Shown here piece by piece: positions 1 through 7,814 of a stretch of DNA of 64,000 nucleotides. The stretch covers positions 372,001-436,000 of the forward strand of contig NC_015278.1 of the NCBI RefSeq assembly GCF_000193205.1. Reading direction: 5' to 3'. Source of the DNA: Aerococcus sp. Group 1. GTDB taxonomy: Bacteria; Bacillota; Bacilli; Lactobacillales; Aerococcaceae. The notes under the pieces were generated by a model that saw only the letters and a list, made by a program, of their open reading frames with translations, was not told the origin of the DNA and searched no databases. The position numbers and the translations under genes are program-made. Every line of letters starts with the position of its first letter. Position 1 is the stretch's first letter.

Positions 1-1
1 C

Positions 2-1126
2 CAGGCTCAAAAGGAAGCCGGTACCATGCCTCACTATGAAGGCACCTGGCGTGATCGTTCGGATGAAGACATCCAAGCTGCCCGAGACGAAGGGCGTCCT
101 GAAACCGTCCGTTTCCGGATTCCAGAAGGGGAAACCTATACCTTTGATGACATGGTTAAAGGTCAAGTCAGCATCCATTCTGAAGATATTGGAGGCGACT
201 TTATTATCTGGAAGAAAGATAAGTCTCCAACCTATAACTTCGCTGTGGTGGTTGATGACCACTTAATGGCAATTACCCATGTCTTACGTGGAGATGACCA
301 TTTGTCTAATACGCCAAAACAAATCATGATCTACCAAGCATTAGGCTGGGAACCACCAGTATTCGGCCACATGTCCTTGATTACCAGTGCCGAAACCGGG
401 AAGAAATTGTCCAAGCGTGATGGGTCCATTATTCAATTTATTGAACAATACCGTGCCCTGGGTTACCTCCCTGAAGCGATCTTTAACTTTATCGCCTTAC
501 TGGGCTGGTCACCAAAAGGGGAAGAAGAAATCTTCTCTAAGGAAGAATTTATCGAAATCTTTGACCCTAACCGCTTAAGCAAGTCACCGGCGGCTTTTGA
601 TAATAAGAAATTGGAATGGATCAATAACCGCTACATGAAGGCAGCCGACGAAGAAACCGTTGCCCGCCTTGCCATTCCTCACCTGCAAGCGGCTGGTCGG
701 GTATCAGACGACCCCAGTGAAGAAGAATTGGCTTGGACCAAGAAATTAGTCTCCTTATATAAGGATGAAATGTCCTACGCCAAACAAATTGTCGACTTGT
801 CCGACATGTTCTTCCACGATTCCCTAGAAGTGGACGAACGCGGTAAGGAAATCTTGTCAGCGGACACCGCCTATGAAGTGGTCAATGACTTTAACAATAA
901 GTTGGACGCTATCCAACCTTTCGATGAAGAACACATCATGGCGACCATTAAACAAGTTCAAAAAGACACCGGCATCAAGGGTAAAAATCTCTACATGCCA
1001 CTGCGTGTCGCGACTTCCGGTAAGGAACACGGTCCGTCCATCGGCTTAACTATTGAAGTCATGGGTAAGGAAAAGACCAAACACCATCTCGAAGAAGCCT
1101 TAAGTAAGATGGGAAAAGCTGAATAA
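2..1126 (+). CDS. gltX: Glutamyl-tRNA synthetase, 5' end missing
   Basis: Class I aminoacyl-tRNA synthetase that charges tRNA-Glu (and often tRNA-Gln in Gram-positives, followed by amidation). The frame is open from base 2, so the N-terminal part with the HIGH motif lies outside the window; about 374 C-terminal residues are present. The KMSKS-equivalent loop is seen as GKKLSKRDGS (about residues 130-140 of the visible part), after a typical catalytic-core segment containing LRGDDHLSNTPKQ. The rest is the helical anticodon-binding domain, ending near a normal GltX C-terminus. A strong terminator follows, so the gene is not co-transcribed with the next one. In bacilli gltX precedes cysE-cysS; here about 14 kb of other genes intervene. 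Family call is secure. Confidence 0.96.
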   Translation, partial: QAQKEAGTMPHYEGTWRDRSDEDIQAARDEGRPETVRFRIPEGETYTFDDMVKGQVSIHSEDIGGDFIIWKKDKSPTYNFAVVVDDHLMAITHVLRGDDHLSNTPKQIMIYQALGWEPPVFGHMSLITSAETGKKLSKRDGSIIQFIEQYRALGYLPEAIFNFIALLGWSPKGEEEIFSKEEFIEIFDPNRLSKSPAAFDNKKLEWINNRYMKAADEETVARLAIPHLQAAGRVSDDPSEEELAWTKKLVSLYKDEMSYAKQIVDLSDMFFHDSLEVDERGKEILSADTAYEVVNDFNNKLDAIQPFDEEHIMATIKQVQKDTGIKGKNLYMPLRVATSGKEHGPSIGLTIEVMGKEKTKHHLEEALSKMGKAE

Positions 1127-1140
1127 GAGAATTTAGTAAA

Positions 1141-1176
1141 AAACTTAGCTGCCTGATGGGGTAGCTAAGTTTTTAT
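1141..1176 (+). terminator. Intrinsic terminator after gltX
   Basis: Perfect 10-bp stem AAACTTAGCT / AGCTAAGTTT (1141-1150 and 1163-1172) running into a T-rich tract, starting 15 bases after the gltX stop. Confidence 0.9.
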
Positions 1177-1243
1177 TTTGTTTAGCTGCTTTTGTTATAC
1201 TATATTTATAATATTGATAAGTTTAGAAATGAGCGTGTGTTTG

Positions 1244-1609
1244 ATGGAAATTGCAATTAAGCGGGCTTATGCCGATTATGATCCTAACGATGGGGAACGG
1301 ATTTTAGTGGACCGTTTGTGGCCGCGTGGGGTCAAGAAGGAAGATGCCCATGTGGACGAATGGGAGAAGGATGTGGCGCCAAGTGACGACTTGCGTAAGA
1401 CCTTCCACCAACACCCCAACCACTTTGACCGCTTTAAGTCAGCCTACAAGCAAGAACTCAACCAAAACCGAGATGCCCATGAGGCTTGCCAGCGTTTGTG
1501 TCGCAAGGCGGCTGACCATAAGATAAGCTTAATCTATAGTTCCAAAAATGAAAGTGAAAATAATGCTGTTGTGTTACGTGAGCACCTGCTAGCCATGCGG
1601 GTCTATTAG
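1244..1609 (+). CDS. DUF488 family protein (YeaO-like)
   Basis: About 121 residues starting MEIAIKRAY. The stretch GERILVDRLWPRGV followed by a DEWEKDVAPS-like segment and an FKSAYKQEL helix is characteristic of the DUF488 family, small soluble proteins of unknown biochemical function. An upstream in-frame ATG at 1229 would add MSVCL; neither start has a clear ribosome binding site. I prefer 1244 because family members usually begin within a few residues of the IKR segment. An AT-rich stretch at 1193-1221 could carry the promoter. The stop is followed after 15 bases by the start of the membrane protein gene, so the two may form a unit. No function can be inferred from the context. Confidence 0.85.
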   Translation: MEIAIKRAYADYDPNDGERILVDRLWPRGVKKEDAHVDEWEKDVAPSDDLRKTFHQHPNHFDRFKSAYKQELNQNRDAHEACQRLCRKAADHKISLIYSSKNESENNAVVLREHLLAMRVY

Positions 1610-1624
1610 AAAGAAGTGAGGCCG

Positions 1625-2458
1625 ATGAAGCGATGGCTTAGAATAGCCTTAATTGGTATAGTGATGTCTGCTTTACAGCTGGTATTTGACCTGTTTTTAC
1701 CCAACCCCTCCTTTCAAGGGATCCTCCCGCCTTCGCCCTTATTGGAGTCGGGAAATTATCCGATCCTGGCTTTTCTAGTGGGTTGGCTGGTGTTTACTTT
1801 GATGACGGCGGGCTATGAGCTGATCGACTTACGCTTGCCGGGAACCAAGCGCTATAAAACTTGGGTCTACCTGGCCTGTGAGCTGGTCGTCTTCATCCTT
1901 TACCTGTGTGAACCCTTGCCCCACCGCCTGCCGGTTGATTATTTCTTAAATTCGCTCAAGGCGGTTCTGGTCTTCATGGTCCAAGGGGCTCTGATTGAGA
2001 AATTATTGGCCACCAAACGTCAACATTACCAACGCAAGCCCTTTATCTATAACCGGGCCCTCTTGGTCTATACCTTGTCCATGGTGATTTTTCGTTTCTT
2101 TGCCTACCGGGGTTTGGATATTTATAGTTTAGGCGATGACAACCTAACCATTTCTCTAGTCTGGTCAGCCATGTTGGGACTGACCATGGGTGGCGTCTTT
2201 TGCGTCTTGCAACGTTATCTCAGGCGCCAAGATAAGAAAGGCAAAAACTACCAGTTTACCTGGGGCTTTTTTGCGCCGGCCGTTTTGGCCTACCATGCCT
2301 TCTTTGCCTTACGCTATGAGATCGCCCTGGTTGATGTAGTGAGCCGGGCGGGAGTGGATATTATAGCGGTCTTCTTGGCCACCTGGATTGTTCTCCACTG
2401 GCAAATCGATGAATTAGCCGGCGTCAAGCAAAATCCGACCGTGTCGGGTGAAATTTAA
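1625..2458 (+). CDS. Polytopic membrane protein of unknown function
   Basis: About 277 residues with seven or eight predicted hydrophobic segments (roughly residues 5-25, 47-67, 82-100, 110-130, 148-165, 178-200, 218-238 and 246-264) and basic loops such as KRQHYQRK. I do not recognise the family. An in-frame GTG at 1616 lies inside the AAGAAGTGAGG ribosome binding site, so ATG 1625 is the likely start. It precedes an ApbE-type flavin transferase gene by 21 bases, so the two are probably co-transcribed. One speculative reading is that the membrane protein, or a partner elsewhere, is a flavinylation target; no S/T-G-A-T-like FMN attachment motif was evident in it, so this is only a contextual guess. 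Confidence 0.75.
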   Translation: MKRWLRIALIGIVMSALQLVFDLFLPNPSFQGILPPSPLLESGNYPILAFLVGWLVFTLMTAGYELIDLRLPGTKRYKTWVYLACELVVFILYLCEPLPHRLPVDYFLNSLKAVLVFMVQGALIEKLLATKRQHYQRKPFIYNRALLVYTLSMVIFRFFAYRGLDIYSLGDDNLTISLVWSAMLGLTMGGVFCVLQRYLRRQDKKGKNYQFTWGFFAPAVLAYHAFFALRYEIALVDVVSRAGVDIIAVFLATWIVLHWQIDELAGVKQNPTVSGEI

Positions 2459-2479
2459 TGAATCAGAAAGGGGAAGGCC

Positions 2480-3394
2480 ATGGAAGCCGTAAAATTAGTT
2501 GAATTAATGGGAACTGTGATTGAAATGAAAGTTGGCCACCCGGAGGCAGAGGCTCTCTTGGAAAAGAGCGAGGCCAAGTTACGCGATTATGAGTACCGCT
2601 TTTCCGCTAACCGTGATGACTCCATGTTGATGCAGGTCAACCAGGCAGCGGGGAAGGCGGCTGTTGCGGTGGATGATGACCTCTTTGATCTGATCCAACT
2701 AGCTAAGAAAGTCTCGGTCTCAACAGAAGGCCGCTTTAACTTAGCTATTGGCCCCTTGGTTAAGCTCTGGCATATCGGCTTTTCCGATGCCCGGGTGCCT
2801 AGCCAAGAAGAAATCGACGAACGTCTGGATTTGGTTGATCCCCATAAGGTCCAGCTTGATCCGACCACCCATAAGGTTTATTTAGAAAAGGAAGGCATGG
2901 AGATTGACCTGGGTGCCATTGCCAAGGGCTATTTTGCTGACCAGATTGTGGCTGACTGGCGCCAGGCCGGGGCCGACTATGGTTTGATTAACCTGGGCGG
3001 CAATGTCCTAGTCATGGGAGATGCTCCCAACCGCGCGGACGGCTTTTGGCGGATCGGTATCCAACGCCCAGACGCCATTCGAGGTGAAATTATGGCCACG
3101 GTCCCGGTCAAAAACCAGTCCGTGGTCACTTCAGGAATCTATGAACGCTCATTTAAGCAAGAAGGCCAGTCCTACCACCATATCCTGGATTCAAAGACCG
3201 GTTACCCTATTGAAACCGACCTGGCTTCTTTAACTATTATCGCGCCCCAATCAGTTTTTTGTGAGATTTGGACCACGGCGCTCTTTGCTTTGAATTCAGA
3301 AGAAGCAGTGGCTGCCATTGATGACTTAAAAGGGATTGAGGGCTTAGTTGTAACCCAGGCTGGTAAAATATTGGTCAGCCGGGCCTTAGCCTAG
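2480..3394 (+). CDS. apbE: ApbE-family FAD:protein FMN transferase
   Basis: 304-residue protein of the ApbE family, which uses Mg2+ to transfer FMN from FAD to a threonine of target flavoproteins. Visible family features are the GAIAKGYFADQ segment near residue 145 with IDLGAIAKG, the INLGGNVLVMG segment near residue 175, VVTSGIYERSF near residue 215 and HHILDSKTGYPI near residue 235. It starts directly with MEAVKLVELMGT and has no signal peptide or lipobox, unlike the exported FmnB or Gram-negative ApbE, so it probably acts in the cytoplasm unless anchored by a partner. A GAAAGGGGAAGG ribosome binding site precedes ATG 2480. The target flavoprotein is not obvious in this window. Confidence 0.9.
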   Translation: MEAVKLVELMGTVIEMKVGHPEAEALLEKSEAKLRDYEYRFSANRDDSMLMQVNQAAGKAAVAVDDDLFDLIQLAKKVSVSTEGRFNLAIGPLVKLWHIGFSDARVPSQEEIDERLDLVDPHKVQLDPTTHKVYLEKEGMEIDLGAIAKGYFADQIVADWRQAGADYGLINLGGNVLVMGDAPNRADGFWRIGIQRPDAIRGEIMATVPVKNQSVVTSGIYERSFKQEGQSYHHILDSKTGYPIETDLASLTIIAPQSVFCEIWTTALFALNSEEAVAAIDDLKGIEGLVVTQAGKILVSRALA

Positions 3395-3497
3395 TGGTAG
3401 AGAGAAATTAAGCGCTTTTTTAGGCCCTGATGTGATATGATAAAAGCGACTTAGGAGAGGTGTAGGCACTTTCAAAAAAGGAGCGTGACATGAACCG

Positions 3498-4841
3498 ATG
3501 GCTAAGGTAACCAATTTGACCTTAAGGCATAAGTTAGCTTATAAAATTTTTATCCGAAATTATACTGAAGCAGGGACTTTTCAAGCAGTCATCCCTGACT
3601 TAGCCCGCCTCAAGGACTTGGGCGTGGATATTTTAATTTTGGCGTCAATTTTTCCCGTGACCGACCAACATCCAGAAGGTGAGGTTGGCAATCCGAACTT
3701 TGTCAAGAATTTTATGGATGTGGACCCGGCCTATGGGACCATGGAGGATTTCAAGGACTTGGTTCATGCCGTCCACCAGGCGGGAATCCAGCTGGTGATT
3801 GAGTTCCCCATGACCCAATTGGCCAAAGATTCAGAGGTCATTCAAGACCGACCAACCTACTTCTTACGCAATAAGGAAGGCCAGGTCTATACCCGCTTTC
3901 CAGGTTATGAAAAGGGGGTTGACCTCGACTTTTCTAACCCTAAACTTTGGGATGAATTGATTGCTACCTTGAAGGAGTGGGCCCTCTATGTGGATGGTTT
4001 TTCCATTCGCGATGCCCAATTGATCCGCACCGAGTTTTGGAATAGTGCCCGGGCTGAAGTGGAGGACGTCCATCCTTATTTCTACTGGATGGGCAACCTC
4101 CTGACCGACAATACCATGTTTCGTTTGCGGATGAATAATGTCCACTATTCGACTGAAGGGGAGCTTTATAGTAACTTTGATGTCCTGGACGAGGGCAATT
4201 TAGCGGAATTTTACCTGCGTTTCTACCACGGAATCTTAGATTTGGATAATCTGATCTATGTTCTGAATTTAAGCGAGATTCAGCTGCCCTTTACCGCCGT
4301 GAAAAACCGGGCCCTGGAGTTTGCTAACCACCCCCGGGTCGCTTCGCAAGTCAAGACCAAGGCTGATTTGCGGAATTGGACCGCCTTTTCTCTCTTTAAG
4401 AAGGGGATGGCCCACTTGATCATGGGACAAGAATACGGCCTAACTGATTCCATTCCCTGGGACAAGGCGGAAGGTATGGACTGGACTCCCAATGAAGATA
4501 TGACTGAGATGATCCAACGCCTCTCTTTGATTAAGAAGCGCGAAGCCTGCAAGAGTGGCTATTTCTTCTACCGGGGCGTCAAGCCCAATATCATTATTTG
4601 TGGCTACCATTATTACAAGCAACACTTGTTTGGTATTTTCAAACTGAAGACTGATGACCAAGCGCCCTGTGAGGTGGAGCTCTCCCTGCCTTCAGGCGAC
4701 TACACTAACTTGTTGAACGACGACACCTATATGGTGACTGATGGCCGCTTGTGCTTGGGCCAAGACCCTGTCATTATTTCCTATGAAGGCGATATGGAGG
4801 TTCAGGTCAATAGCCAAGCCAATGACTTCTTAATCCATTAG
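3498..4841 (+). CDS. GH13 (alpha-amylase)-like protein with degenerate catalytic residues
   Basis: 447 residues with the layout of GH13 oligo-glucosidases: a TIM-barrel start (LARLKDLGVDILILASIFPV, compare the IWLTPI region), NFMDVDPAYGTMEDF, and a late LFKKGMAHLIMGQEYGLTD segment matching the family's PGTPFIYQGQE region, plus a C-terminal beta domain. The catalytic regions are altered: region II reads VDGFSIRDAQ where GFRxD is expected, region III has YWMGNLL instead of the catalytic-Glu EVW motif, and region IV reads FANHPR instead of NHD. Region I lacks its Asp/Asn-His pair. It is therefore probably a non-hydrolytic or strongly modified homologue, with a structural or binding role possible. 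The strong ribosome binding site at 3477-3483 is closer to a seven-codon overlapping ORF (3490-3510) than to ATG 3498. Confidence 0.75.
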   Translation: MAKVTNLTLRHKLAYKIFIRNYTEAGTFQAVIPDLARLKDLGVDILILASIFPVTDQHPEGEVGNPNFVKNFMDVDPAYGTMEDFKDLVHAVHQAGIQLVIEFPMTQLAKDSEVIQDRPTYFLRNKEGQVYTRFPGYEKGVDLDFSNPKLWDELIATLKEWALYVDGFSIRDAQLIRTEFWNSARAEVEDVHPYFYWMGNLLTDNTMFRLRMNNVHYSTEGELYSNFDVLDEGNLAEFYLRFYHGILDLDNLIYVLNLSEIQLPFTAVKNRALEFANHPRVASQVKTKADLRNWTAFSLFKKGMAHLIMGQEYGLTDSIPWDKAEGMDWTPNEDMTEMIQRLSLIKKREACKSGYFFYRGVKPNIIICGYHYYKQHLFGIFKLKTDDQAPCEVELSLPSGDYTNLLNDDTYMVTDGRLCLGQDPVIISYEGDMEVQVNSQANDFLIH

Positions 4842-4863
4842 AAAATGAAAGGAATTTAAAGCA

Positions 4864-5670
4864 ATGTATCGATTAGCTGCTTTTGACGTTGATGGCACCC
4901 TGTTAAAGAGTGACTCCAGCTTGAGTGAGGCCACCCACCAGGCCCTAAAGACCATGAAGGAGTCTGGCATTGAAATCGTAATTTCTTCCGGCCGGCCCCT
5001 GCCTGGGGTGGAGATGATCCAAGACCTGGTCGGTAAGGACTTGGTTCGCTATTTATCGAGCTTCAATGGCGGTAGGATTGTGGACACTTGGTCAGATAAC
5101 CAGGTGATCTTTGAAGCGATTCTTCCCCCTGCTGAAGTTGGGGAAATTTGTGACTTTCTAGCCGACTATGATGTGGATATCAATACCTACGACGACCACA
5201 ATGTCCTCGGCCTCAAGGAACCCAACCATCAATACATGGCTCATGAAGCCCAGTTAACCGGGATGCCCATTAAGATTGAAAACTTCGTTGAAAACGAAAC
5301 TAAGGTCAATAAACTGATGGTGACCGGAGATCCGGCCTACTTAGAAACGGTTCGCCAAGATCTGCCAGAAGATTGGTTTGACCGCTGGAATATTGTGAAG
5401 TCTGCGCCTTATTTCTTAGAATTTAACCCGGTTGATGCCAATAAGGGGGCCGGGCTAGCTCATTTGAGCCAAGAAATTGGGGTGGATCAAGAGCAAACCA
5501 TGGCCTTTGGGGACCAGGAAAATGACCTGACCATGATTGAATGGGCGGGCTTGGGTGTTGCCATGGGCAATGCGGTGGCCAGCGTTAAGGCGGTGGCTGA
5601 CTTTGTCACCCACACTAATGATGACGAAGGGATCAGCCATGTTGTCGACCAGTTTATTACCAAAAACTAG
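4864..5670 (+). CDS. Cof-type HAD-superfamily phosphatase
   Basis: 268 residues. Motif I is FDVDGTLL at residues 8-15 with the nucleophile and acid/base aspartates, motif II is ISSGRP near residue 41, motif III uses NKGAGLAHL near 195, and motif IV is FGDQENDLTMIEWAG near 215. Together with the size and the C2-type cap this is a Cof/YidA-type sugar- or cofactor-phosphate phosphatase. Substrates of this family are broad (sugar phosphates, FMN, PLP) and cannot be deduced here. It lies 22 bases after the GH13-like gene, with AAAGGAAT upstream of the ATG as a weak ribosome binding site, and is probably in the same transcript. A Nudix gene follows 51 bases later. Confidence 0.9.
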   Translation: MYRLAAFDVDGTLLKSDSSLSEATHQALKTMKESGIEIVISSGRPLPGVEMIQDLVGKDLVRYLSSFNGGRIVDTWSDNQVIFEAILPPAEVGEICDFLADYDVDINTYDDHNVLGLKEPNHQYMAHEAQLTGMPIKIENFVENETKVNKLMVTGDPAYLETVRQDLPEDWFDRWNIVKSAPYFLEFNPVDANKGAGLAHLSQEIGVDQEQTMAFGDQENDLTMIEWAGLGVAMGNAVASVKAVADFVTHTNDDEGISHVVDQFITKN

Positions 5671-5721
5671 CTAGCGAATGGATTCAGTGAGCGGTAAAAT
5701 AGGCGCCGAGGAGGAAGAACC

Positions 5722-6354
5722 ATGTTAAAAGACTACCAAGCCTTTTTCAGGGACTATGAGGGCCAGCCTCTGGGGGTAGAGCGCTTTTATGCGGTCTTAA
5801 TTCCCATTGTTTCCCTTAAAGGCCAAGGACCGGCCTTGCTCTATGAACATCGGGCTCCGGGCATCTCCCAAGCGGGCGATGCCGCTTTTCCGGGTGGCCG
5901 GGTGGAAGCAGGCGAAAGCTTTGCCCAGGCGGCGGTTCGGGAAACTCAGGAGGAGCTGGGACTGGGGCGGGATAAGATCCAAGTCCTGGGCGAGATGGAC
6001 TATATTGTCCAGACTAAGCGGGTGATTGCGGCCTATGTGGCTTATTTAACCATCGATCACTTGGATGACTTAGCCCTTAACCACGATGAGGTCAAGCATG
6101 TCTTTACCGTGCCTTTAGCTGATCTGGACTTGGACCAGCCGGAAATTTACCGGATGGAATCTAAACTTGACCGTGGCCATCACTTCCCTTATGATCGTAT
6201 TCCAGGAGGGAAAAGCTACCGCTTCAAGAACTATGTGGAAGAAATCCCTTTTTATAATATTGATCAAGAAAATCTTTGGGGGTTAACGGCCCAACTGACC
6301 CAGCGCTTCGTTCAGTTGACCGCTCACTTACGGAAAGGAGCTAGCGATGGCTAG
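5722..6354 (+). CDS. Nudix hydrolase, NudL/YeaB-like (probable CoA pyrophosphatase)
   Basis: 210 residues. The Nudix box is complete: G-x5-E-x7-REUxEExGU is met from GRVEAGE to RETQEELGL at about residues 60-82, giving the Mg2+-binding glutamates. The preceding SQAGDAAFPGG segment resembles the extra signature of CoA pyrophosphatases (UPF0035/NudL), which cleave CoA to phosphopantetheine and 3',5'-ADP in the cytoplasm. Preceded by GAGGAGGAAG eight bases before ATG 5722. Its last codons overlap ATG 6347, the apparent original start of an ECF transporter S component, suggesting translational coupling. The combination with a possible pantothenate-type transporter would make sense for CoA economy, but the transporter's substrate is unproven. 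Confidence 0.85.
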   Translation: MLKDYQAFFRDYEGQPLGVERFYAVLIPIVSLKGQGPALLYEHRAPGISQAGDAAFPGGRVEAGESFAQAAVRETQEELGLGRDKIQVLGEMDYIVQTKRVIAAYVAYLTIDHLDDLALNHDEVKHVFTVPLADLDLDQPEIYRMESKLDRGHHFPYDRIPGGKSYRFKNYVEEIPFYNIDQENLWGLTAQLTQRFVQLTAHLRKGASDG

Positions 6355-6927
6355 AAGAAAAATACCGCCCTACAAAATAAAACCATCAGTAGTTTATTTA
6401 TTGCGATTTTAATCATGCAGACCTTTGTCCCCTGGATCGGCTACATTCCCTTGGGTCCAGCCAATGTGACCATCATCCATATCACTGTTATTGCTGGAGG
6501 CATGGTCTTGGGACCAGCTTCAGGCGCCATGTTGGGCTTAGTGTGGGGCATTTTGTCCCTCTTCCATAACATGATCCAACCCACCATCCTGTCACCGATC
6601 TTTTTAAATCCCTTGGTGTCGGTGCTGCCCCGGGTCAGTGTCGGTTTTTTGTCGGGCTGGGCAGCCAAGTTCTTAGGCAAATGGCTGCGTCCTGAAATCA
6701 GCCGGGTGATTGTGGGAGCTTTGGGGACCATTACCAATACTTCCCTGGTTATTATCATGACCGCTCTCTTTAGTGCCGAAGGCTATGCTAAAGCCTTGAT
6801 TATTCCCGAAACAGCCGTTTTAGGGACCTTTGTGGGGGCCTTAGGACTCAACTTTATTTTTGAAATCATCGCGGCAGCTGTTTTGGTGCCTATCATCGGC
6901 AGTGTCTTTGACCGAGTGAGAAAATAG
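6347..6927 (+). CDS. ECF transporter S component (vitamin-type), start region frameshifted
   Basis: Substrate-binding membrane subunit of an energy-coupling-factor transporter. From ATG 6415 an open 170-residue frame begins MQTFVPWIGYIPLGP and continues with about five hydrophobic segments and conserved loops (LGPANVTIIH, GPASGAMLGLVWG, NPLVSVLPR), typical of PF12822-like S components. The natural start appears to be ATG 6347, with a GAAAGGAG ribosome binding site and overlap with the Nudix stop. Translation from it (MARRK) hits a stop at 6410. Shifting frame by -1 inside the AAAAA run at 6358-6362 joins it to NTALQNKTISSLFIAILIMQ, a perfect first transmembrane segment. So one A seems missing: inactivating mutation, sequencing error, or slippage-controlled expression. 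PYIPLGP-type motifs recall pantothenate/riboflavin carriers; substrate unknown. Confidence 0.72.
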
Positions 6928-6956
6928 GTCTTTTTTATTTTGTATCAATTTAAGCT

Positions 6957-7004
6957 AACGTCCCGCTTCTTACTTTTTGCGCTGAGTAGGAAGGGACGTT
7001 TTTT
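6957..7004 (+). terminator. Intrinsic terminator after the ECF S component
   Basis: Inverted repeat AACGTCCC (6957-6964) / GGGACGTT (6993-7000) with an extended, imperfect inner stem and a following T run. Confidence 0.85.
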
Positions 7005-7016
7005 AAAGGAGTTTTT

Positions 7017-7763
7017 ATGCGTTTACTGGATCTTATTCAAGCAGAATGTCACTTATCAGCCACTAAGGCCAAACGCCTCATCCATGCCGGGGAGGTCTTC
7101 TATAAGGGCCATCCCCTAGTCGATATTAACCAGGCCCTTGATCCCGACTTGATGGCGATTGATTACCAGGGCAAGCGGATTGGCTTGGGCTTAGGCCACC
7201 ACTATCTGGTCTATAACAAGGCGGCAGGGCAAGTTTCCGCCAAAAAAGACGCCCATTGGCCCACGCCATACGACCACTTACCTGAATGCTACCAGGGAAC
7301 GTCAATTGTAGGCCGCTTGGACCGGGATGTGGAAGGTTTGCTCTTGTTAACCGATAATGGCCAGCTCCATTACTTTCTCGAGCATGCCCGCTTCCACATA
7401 CCTAAGACCTATCAAGTGACCGTCAATGGCGACTTGGGAGCTGACCTGGTGGAAAAATTTCAGGCCGGGGTAACTTTTGCGGATGGGACGACTTGCCGTC
7501 CTGCCCAACTCGAAATTATTGGTCCTCGCCAGGCTTACTTGACCATTGACCAGGGCATGCGCCACCAGGTCAAGAAGATGTTTCTCGCCAATGGACTCAA
7601 GGTCAGCTACTTAAAACGTCTGTCTTTAGGCCCACTCCGGCTGGACCCTGACCTGAAAAGGGGCCACTTCCGCCCCTTAACTGGAGAAGAAAGCGAACGA
7701 ATTGTTAAAATTATGGAAAATAATTCGCGAAATCACTTGATAACTGACAAGAATTCCGTATAA
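7017..7763 (+). CDS. RsuA/RluB-family pseudouridine synthase
   Basis: 248 residues. An N-terminal S4 RNA-binding domain (about residues 1-55) is followed by the catalytic domain with the family motif VGRLDRDVEGLLLLTDNG near residue 105, whose Asp after GRLDR is the catalytic residue. PKTYQV near residue 138 and the GMRHQVKKMF segment near residue 185 complete the RsuA/RluB/E/F signature. It isomerises a specific uridine in rRNA; the overall size and S4 domain suit 16S rRNA U516 synthase (RsuA). AAAGGAG precedes ATG 7017. The 3' end of the gene contains the promoter of the downstream permease. Confidence 0.9.
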   Translation: MRLLDLIQAECHLSATKAKRLIHAGEVFYKGHPLVDINQALDPDLMAIDYQGKRIGLGLGHHYLVYNKAAGQVSAKKDAHWPTPYDHLPECYQGTSIVGRLDRDVEGLLLLTDNGQLHYFLEHARFHIPKTYQVTVNGDLGADLVEKFQAGVTFADGTTCRPAQLEIIGPRQAYLTIDQGMRHQVKKMFLANGLKVSYLKRLSLGPLRLDPDLKRGHFRPLTGEESERIVKIMENNSRNHLITDKNSV

Positions 7764-7764
7764 T
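7737..7764 (+). promoter_or_regulatory. SigA-type promoter for the nucleobase permease
   Basis: TTGATA (7737-7742), 16-base spacer, perfect TATAAT (7759-7764). It overlaps the last codons of the pseudouridine synthase gene. Confidence 0.85.
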
Positions 7765-7782
7765 AGGAATGTATGATTTAAT

Positions 7783-7795
7783 AATGTTCGTATTT
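7783..7795 (-). promoter_or_regulatory. PurBox-like operator
   Basis: On the minus strand the site reads AAATACGAACATT, matching 12 of 13 positions of the Gram-positive PurR consensus AWWWCCGAACWWT. It lies about 12-25 bases downstream of the predicted transcription start of the permease gene and just before its ribosome binding site. This position suits repression by PurR; lactococcal PurR-activated boxes lie further upstream. Inference from consensus only. Confidence 0.6.
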
Positions 7796-7814
7796 AAGAA
7801 AGGAAACGCTAGCA

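Noticed and set aside
2587..2868. Long antisense open frames inside conserved genes (for example 2587-2868, 31786-32217, 15620-15931)
   Set aside because: They lie wholly within well-supported genes on the other strand, lack ribosome binding sites and have compositionally odd products.
2480..3394. Extracellular electron transfer locus around apbE
   Set aside because: The ApbE protein has no export signal and the neighbouring membrane protein has no recognisable EET, quinone or FMN-attachment motif; ndh2, dmkA and pplA-like genes are absent.
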